Notes under the pieces: generated by a model
What the model was told of the DNA's origin: nothing
The model's database searches: none
The model's input: only the letters and a program-made list of their open reading frames with translations
Assembly (NCBI RefSeq): GCF_017591435.1
Contig: NC_059295.1
Location: 41,272,282 to 41,336,281 of the forward strand
Source of the DNA: Portunus trituberculatus
Lineage: Eukaryota > Arthropoda > Malacostraca > Decapoda > Portunidae
Direction of reading: 5' to 3'
Length of the DNA: 64,000 nt
Shown: one piece after another, positions 57,640-64,000 of the stretch
Layout of the letters: every line of letters starts with the position of its first letter
Position numbering within the stretch: position 1 is the stretch's first letter
Program-made: the position numbers and the translations under genes

Positions 57640-60000
57640 GCCCTATGACGTGCCGATCCCCGAATAGAGTCGGAAGCACGATAAGTGTGTTGAAACTTCC
57701 CTCTTGAATGAGTTTATATGGAAATATAGAAGTAGGAGAGGAGTTTAAGAGTTAACCAGAGAAAGGGATGAATGATTGAGAATACTGGTTAACTCTTGCA
57801 TTAGAGAAGTGGACAGAATAGGGTGAAAGAAAGAAGAAAGTCTTGCGCAGCGAGGCCGCGGAAGGAGTGGAGGCATGCAGTTAGGAAAATTAGAAGAGTA
57901 GTTGGCATGAAAATAGCTGTAAAAGTTAATAAGAGATGCAACATTAAGGCGATTAGAAAGATGTTGAAGACAGTCAGTTAGAGGAGAGGAGTTGATAAGA
58001 AGAAAAACTTTCCATTCCACCCCGTCTAAAAGAACAGTAAATAGGTTTAAGTGGAACATCCCATACATGTGAAGCATTCTCCATACATGGACAAATAAGA
58101 TCCTTGTACAGAGTTAGTAGCTCATGGGATGAAAATACTTGTGACGGCGACTCAGAGCATCTAACTTTATAGCACCTTATTTTTAGCTAGAGATGAGATT
58201 TGAAGTTCCCAGTTTAAATTATTTGTAAAGGAGATATTGAGGATGGTCGGTGTAGAAGATGGTGGCTATTGAGTGGCACTGAAAAAGGAATAGTTGTCTG
58301 GAAGGTTGTGTCATGATGGAGGAACTAAGTTTATGAGGCAATGAACAATACTAAATTTGCTCTGCCCTAATCAAAAATTTTAGAGAGATCGGAAGGCAGG
58401 CATTCTGTGGCTTCTTTGCAAGATCTTTTTACCTCCTGAGGATTTGGTCGTCTATGAAGAAACGGGGAAAGTGCAGGATGGTATCATCAGCGTACGAATG
58501 AATAAGACAAGAAATTTGGTTTTGAAACTAATTGGTGAATAATAGGAAGAGAGTAGATGACATGACAGAATCCTCAGGGACACACCTCTGTTAATTAACA
58601 GAGGTGTTCCTGAGGATTATGTCATGTCATCTAGTCTCTTTCTCTTATTCACCAATTATTTTTTAAACTAAATATTTTGTCTTATTCACTCGTTTAGAAG
58701 AACAGTGGCTGTCTGTCGCTGCATCAATAGAACGATCAGAAAGGAAACTTGGGATGAACCTGCAGAGATAGATAGAAACCGTTGGAGGATAATTTCGAGA
58801 TCAAAGCTTTGTGCCAGGCTCCATCAAAAGCTTCTGATATGTTTAAGGCAACAGCAGAAGTTTCACCAAAATCTCTAAAAGAGGATGAACAAGACTCAAT
58901 AAGGAGAGCCAAATGATCACCAGTAGAGCGATCTTGACGGAAGCCATACTGACGATCAGACAGAAGATTGTGAAGTAAAAGAAGTTTAAGAATCTTTCTA
59001 TTGATGATAGATTATAAGAAAAAGACAAGCAGGAGATTAAAACAATAGGGGGGTAATTTGAGGGATTAGAGCGCTCACCCTTTATAGGAACAGCCGCATG
59101 TAGGCAAACTTCCAGCAAGAAGGAAAAATAGAAATTGATAGATATAGTTTGAAGACTTTGACCCAGCAAGGTGCAAGCACGGAGGCACAGTTTTTGAGAA
59201 CAACATGAGGGACTCCATCAGGTCCATAAGCCTTCCGAGAGTTTAGGCCAGCTAAAGCATGGAGAATATTATTGCCAAGAATTTTAACCGATGCCATGAA
59301 ATAGTCAGAGGAAGGAGGAGAGGGAGGAACAAACCCAGAATCATCCAAGATAAAGTTTTCAGAAAAGGTTTGAGAGAAAAGTTCAGCTTTTAGTAATAGA
59401 TGAGGTGGCAGTTGTGCCATCAGGGTGAAATGAAAGATTGAAAAATATTGGAGATTTTTTGGATCAGATGCCAGAAGTCTTCACGGGAGTTGGATCTCGA
59501 TAGATTTTGATATTTTCTATTAATGAAGGAGGTTTTGGCAAGAACAGACTTGGTATGACTGCAGGCAGAAACAAATATAAATCGCATGAAATTCAGATGA
59601 TGAATGGTTCAATTTAAGTACCTTTTGTGGGCAATCTTTCTATCATGTATAGCGCGAGAACATATTGTCCTAAACTAAGGTTTTGAAGATTTAGGTCAAG
59701 AGAAAAAGTGAGGAATGTACGCCTCCATGCCTGACACTATCACCATTGTTATTCGCTCAGCACACAGAGATTTGTTTCTGACACGGAAGCAGTAGTCATT
59801 CTAAGGAAAATCAGCATAATATCTCCTCAGGTCTCCCTAACTGGCAGAGGTGAAACACCAAAGGTACCTCTGCTTTTGGGGATCTTGAGGGAGTTTGAAG
59901 AAATAGGACAATATACAGATATGAGATTGTGATCGGAGGATTGTGTATGATGAAGTATCCTAAATCTCGGCTATCTTGGTTATGGCTCTCCAATGTGTCT
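57640..60000 (-). mobile_element. LINE-B copy 4, longest copy, includes endonuclease end
   Basis: Minus strand from 60000: SDHNLISVYCPIS (end of the APE endonuclease, SDH motif), a linker, then KAELFSQTFSENFILDDSGF, LNSRKAYGPDGVPHVVLKNC, IKGERSNPSNYPPIVLISCL, the interrupted catalytic region, and the C-terminal WKVFLLINSSPLTDCLQHLS block near 58020. Many stops. A palindrome (58495-58692) and the (TC) compound array mark rearrangements. Confidence 0.82.
58495..58692. repeat. Large inverted repeat centred on TTAATTAA
   Basis: The arm GAATGAATAAGAC...CCTCTGTTAA (58495-58594) is mirrored by TTAACAGAGGTGTTCCTGAG...GTCTTATTCACTCG (58595-58692). Arms of about 98-100 bp with roughly a dozen differences and a few one-base gaps. 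The left arm is ordinary LINE-B; the right arm is an extra inverted copy. Confidence 0.9.
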
Positions 60001-61001
60001 ATCTGGTTAGAAATTTGTGCATTTACTCAGAAAAAAAAAACGAGAATAGAAAAGTTATTGATCGTAAAATAATAACTATCACCATACTGTACATCTACAA
60101 AGGGTTGTACTATAGGCAAAAGTATTCCTAACCTCTTTCTTCCTAATCTTTTATGCCCAACATATGATGTTCGTCGTGGCCACTATCATGCTATGGTAGC
60201 ATAATAAAACTCCCAGCCGTATAGAATAAAAATGGAATGAACAGTGAAGACTTAGAAAGGTTCTAATGCATGTAACTTTCAAACTACTTGAAACTCTCAG
60301 TGGATCTTTGAGTAGTAGGGCTGGGCCTTGTTGGTGTAGGTACATCTGCTACGTGCTGTCTTGGCAGGAAATGTTTTGTAGATTTTCGTTTGTAAATAAA
60401 ATGTGAAGCTTTCATAATTACTTGATGTACATGTACAGTACATCGATTGCCAAACCTTGACTTTCGATGTTGCATCAGAGTTCTGGATCGATGAAATGCA
60501 TGGATCAATGCCGTAGCATGTGTTGCTGTGTGATATAAGTTATTTTCCGTCTCCCACTCCTGCCCTGAAAAAAAAAAAAAAGGTGAGGCGGTGCAGAGGG
60601 CGGCAGGTAGATGGCGTCACCTCTGTGAGGATGAGGAGGGGAGAGGAAGGCGGGCTGTGCAGCGCGTCGAGCGGTCGAGCCGCCGTCGACTGCCAGTCTG
60701 AGCCTGACTGGCGGTGCAGGAGGAGTGGCGTTGAGTCCATTCACCTCATCTTCGTGTGCACGCGGGGGAACTTTCATCCCACAACATATCGCGCAGTGTT
60801 AAGCAAACAAGTACTGGATTAACATACTTTATAGTATTGAGTACAGCCGTGATGACTGGTGCGGGGATGTGTAGCACTTGACCAGTGCAAGGTGTTTGTA
60901 AACGTTTGTAGGTGGTGCTGACGGGCGGGTGGGCGGCAAGCAGTGCGGCGAGGAGAGCAGGGACTGTTGTTGTTCATGGTGGTGGTGGTGGTGGAATATT
61001 G

Positions 61002-61057
<56 letters not shown>

Positions 61058-62851
61058 ACCTGCATTTAAGTTGACAGTTGACAGAGAGGCTGGGTTGGTG
61101 GTTGGTGGGAGAGGCAGGGAGGAGGAAGCATGCTGTAACCTGCTATCAGTGAGCTGACCACTTAATCAGTGCAGCAGGCTGGTAATTAAGAGACCCGTGC
61201 GATATCAGACGAGAATGAGAAACGCTGTATTTTGTTCACATTTGTATATTGAATAAATTATAATGATAAAGTATGAGGTCATTGTCTTCAAAATGAGATG
61301 TGGGGATGTGAAGGAAGGAAGGGCCATGCAGGCACCACTACCACTATCATCCAGTCGGTCAAGAGGTAAACACACTTTCTCCGAGGGTGTCAAAGCGGGC
61401 GAGAGAGAAACGCTACATCGTGGGAGGGATTCAGTCACACGTGTTTCATAAGTCTGAGAAAACATTCTGGAATACACGCTGATGAAACTAATATCGCGCA
61501 GGTAGTTTTGATGTTGTTGAAATTACGCGTTAGCAGCAAGATCTATGTTTGTATTACTGCTTCTTTCGACGACAAAAGGATAGAAGTGCAAAATTTTTAA
61601 AATACAACCAGGGACACACGTGTTGGCGAATAATCACTAGTAGTTGGTAGTCATTTGTCGTGAAGGAAAGTAGGTAAGAAAATAAGTGATTGTGTAACTA
61701 AGGGGCATACTAGCCCAAGTTCAGAGTGCCATTTGTTGGCAGGATGTTGTGGTGTTGTTACATTAAAGGAGCTGACATGTTATTGTTTCCTAGGAAGCTA
61801 ATTATTATAAGTAACCAGTCACTGTTTATGACGGGATGTTGTAGTGTAACCTCTATCTAGGTGTATGTGAGCGCGTCCCTTTACCCGGCTACAGCCCACC
61901 ACCTGCCCACTCCTAACTCGCCCCGCCCCTCTCTGCTCCCTCGCGTGACACAGCCCGCCCACCACACGATCTACTGTGCTATTAATGTCGATAATTCAAT
62001 TTTAAGACTCCGGAAAGGTTTTCGTTACTGTTATTAGGTCATTCTTGGTGAGCTTTATGCTGTAACAATGAAAATATAAGAACAAGGATCTATAATTACG
62101 GCATATAACGCAAAAAAAGTAGGATGTCTGTAGTATGTACTTTGGCAGATAGATAAGAGATAGGGATCTGCATTGTTAATATTCGCTTGTGTGTGTGATG
62201 CCCCAACCTCCGTGAACTTGTGTAATTTAGGATCATATTCAGGTGGACATGACGAGCTTCTGCAGTGTGCGTGCTTGAGGGCCCTGGTACAGGCAGAGGA
62301 GGGGGCGACACACGAGAAGGAGACGGAGAGACGTGACGGGATGAAAAGCAGTGCAAGAAGTGCTCGGAAAGGGTTTCGGGAACGCGGAATCACAGTGCAG
62401 GATGATAGATCAGAGTGCATTGTGCATCAACATAGCCACTTACAACTTAAATTAGCTATTCACAAACCTACCTGCTTGTATCTAAATTCACTGATAGCAG
62501 ACGCAGACTTGCATACCTCTCTTTAACGTTCATTGTTGTTGTTTAGGTTTGATTTTATTGTATCAATAGCTTTGTGCATGGCCATGAAGACCTCATTCCT
62601 TTAAGTCATATCACCTGTCACGCACCCGGCCTTTCGTACACGCTCTAAACACCAGTCCGTCATTTTCTAAATTATTTCTTCCACGCTGAAAATCAAAGAA
62701 ACGAAAAATCCTCGTGGTTAACGATTTACCTGAAACAATAAGGGTGGATCTTGAGGTTCCATTGCACGTGCTTGCGGCGGAGTGTTATGTGAAGGGCGGC
62801 TGAAGGAGTCTGGCTGCCGTGAGTCAGTGAAAGAGTGGTCAGTGCAGCAAG
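60001..62851 (+). promoter_or_regulatory. GC-richer upstream region of the nucleoredoxin-like gene
   Basis: Base composition changes from AT-rich to locally GC-rich with many CpGs (60580-60960, 61860-61960, 62230-62400). It contains a (GA)n at 61004-61054 and no transposon that I recognise. It could hold the promoter of the plus-strand gene and perhaps the untranslated first exon of the PDPR-like gene. No specific TATA or initiator is claimed. Confidence 0.4.
61004..61054. repeat. (GA)n microsatellite in the promoter-side region
   Basis: Twenty-five GA units, preceded by a short GGT-repeat (GGTGGTGGTGGTGG). Confidence 0.93.
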
Positions 62852-62988
62852 ATGGCTCATCCTTCGCTTCTCAAGAGCATTGGGGACACGGTGCAGGGAC
62901 ACGAGGGGCCTGTCCAGCTCAACGAGGTGTGTGGTCCTGACAAGGTGCTCGGCCTCTACTTCTCGGCCCACTGGTGTCCCCCGTGCAG
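62852..62988 (+). CDS. Nucleoredoxin-like protein, first coding exon
   Basis: ATG at 62852 (context AGCAAGATGG) starts MAHPSLLKSIGDTVQGHEGP and the exon ends KVLGLYFSAHWCPPC plus two bases before a CAG/GTAAGG donor at 62989. Nucleoredoxin and tryparedoxin-type proteins are thioredoxin-fold thiol-disulfide oxidoreductases. The short N-terminal strand (V-x-L-N-E-V) and the beta strand V-L-G-L-Y-F-S-A-H-W-C-P-P-C are typical, and the two Cys of WCPPC are the redox pair. The rest of the fold lies in exons beyond 64000. It could be nucleoredoxin or a nucleoredoxin-like protein; one exon cannot decide. Confidence 0.78.
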
Positions 62989-63117
62989 GTAAGGTGACTG
63001 GAGGGCCTCTTCTTCCTTCCCATGCTCTTTTCCCTTTCCCTTCCTCTTCTTCCTCCACTTAACCGTGCGAGTGGATGGCAGCTCTGTTCTATTGTAAAAC
63101 TTTTGCTTGATGATGAT

Positions 63118-63149
<32 letters not shown>

Positions 63150-63292
63150 TTGTGATGATAATGGTGGTGGTAGTGGTGATGTGTGTGATCGCTTTCGGTG
63201 TGTAAGTTTCTGGGAGTTCCTTCAAACTGTGATATAATTTGGTCAAAACACGAAGCTGTGTCAGGCACGACCAAATATAAACAGAATGTTTT

Positions 63293-63354
<62 letters not shown>

Positions 63355-63902
63355 TGGAATGTGTGATTGTTTTCAGTGTTGAGTGTATTGAGGCAGAGAA
63401 CTTAACGCGATTCTCTTCACAGGTATATCCATTTTTGTACCTTTGTTTTGTGTGCCTTCCTATCCGTCCTTCCACCTATTGCATTGAATACCAATATAAA
63501 GGTGATGTTTTTACCCGTATCCAACAATCTATGTGTCTACCATTGTGAGTGTTGTGTCTGTCTATCTATCTATCTGCCTGTCGATCTGCCTATTTTGGCT
63601 GTGTTTGTCTATCTTTCTGTCCATCTATCCATCTATGTATCTATCTATTTATCTTTCCATCTCTCCATCTATCCATCTATATATCCAATTTTTTCCTATT
63701 TATCTATCCATCAGTCCGTATGTCCATTTATCTATCTATTTATCTACCTATTGAATTTTCCATCTAGCTGTTTTCCCATCATTCTGTCTATCTATTTATC
63801 TATTTATCCATAATCTATCTAGTTTTCTTTTTATCTATATTTTCCATTAGCACCATTTGACATTGTGAGGTCGCGAAGTAAATAGTTTTGTTGACAAGCC
63901 AT

Positions 63903-63952
<50 letters not shown>

Positions 63953-64000
63953 CATCAGACAGTCATGCAGCCTCAAGCACCTTTGTCTTGAATTTAAATG
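62989..64000. other. First intron of the nucleoredoxin-like gene, microsatellite-rich
   Basis: Holds a (GAT/GGT)n stretch at 63109-63182, (GT)n at 63297-63353, a degenerate (TCTA/TCCA)n at 63555-63840 and (GT)n at 63906-63949. No further exon was found. Confidence 0.65.

Noticed and set aside
62173..62526. Protein-coding gene in the GC-rich upstream region
   Set aside because: Open frame without recognisable domain or codon pattern; more likely 5' flank or UTR of the nucleoredoxin-like gene.
63297..63950. CRISPR-like or satellite array in the last kilobase
   Set aside because: Only (GT)n and degenerate tetranucleotide repeats; no regular repeat-spacer structure.

Overview
The window is animal nuclear DNA, most likely from a decapod crustacean or a close arthropod relative. 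The evidence is spliced genes with GT/AG introns, an interstitial (CCTAA)n tract (the arthropod TTAGG telomere motif), very long (TA)n, (GT)n and (GA)n arrays, and dense LINE, Penelope, Tigger/pogo, Tc1, hAT and tRNA-SINE debris. No bacterial gene, operon, CRISPR array or rRNA was seen. 'Decapod' is inferred from the repeat style, not proved.

Two host genes are visible. On the minus strand, twelve coding exons from 49349 down to 5184 join in a consistent reading frame. They give 559 residues of a mitochondrial FAD-dependent oxidoreductase of the dimethylglycine/sarcosine dehydrogenase family, closest in motif pattern to pyruvate dehydrogenase phosphatase regulatory subunit (PDPR). The exons cover a targeting peptide, the FAD Rossmann motif, the DAO-type domain and the start of the GcvT-like domain; the C-terminal exons lie beyond the left edge. 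On the plus strand, 62852-62988 is a first coding exon of a nucleoredoxin-like protein carrying a WCPPC redox motif; its other exons lie beyond the right edge. The GC-richer 60.5-62.9 kb region probably holds its promoter.

Layout. 1-2.5 kb: CR1/jockey-group LINE ('LINE-A'). 5.2-18.6 kb: last visible PDPR-like exons separated by Tigger-like elements, a LINE-B copy split by a TTAA-flanked insertion carrying a Tc1 element, a hAT with perfect 8-bp target duplication, and a SINE. 18.7-22.0 kb: Tigger-like element with telomeric repeats and a transposase tail ending in a PHD-like finger. 22.3-29.1 kb: five exons, a degenerate LINE and a nested Tigger pair. 29.3-33.3 kb: Penelope fragment, then a chain of SINEs, LINE tails and (GT)n arrays. 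33.7-37.7 kb: a nest of four TA-targeting elements. 38.0-42.8 kb: three exons, two Tigger-like elements between (TA)n arrays and a second Penelope fragment. 43.5-48.6 kb: LINE-A copies and a second SINE chain. 49.2-49.4 kb: start-codon exon. 50-60 kb: mariner-like remnant, LINE-C, hAT remnants and a cluster of LINE-B copies with a large palindrome. 60-64 kb: nucleoredoxin-like gene start and microsatellites.

Most open reading frames in the window are microsatellite translations or transposon debris. The genes do not form an operon. The two host genes are divergently arranged and may share an upstream region, which is inference only. Names such as LINE-A, SINE-B and Tigger-K are local labels used here to link copies.
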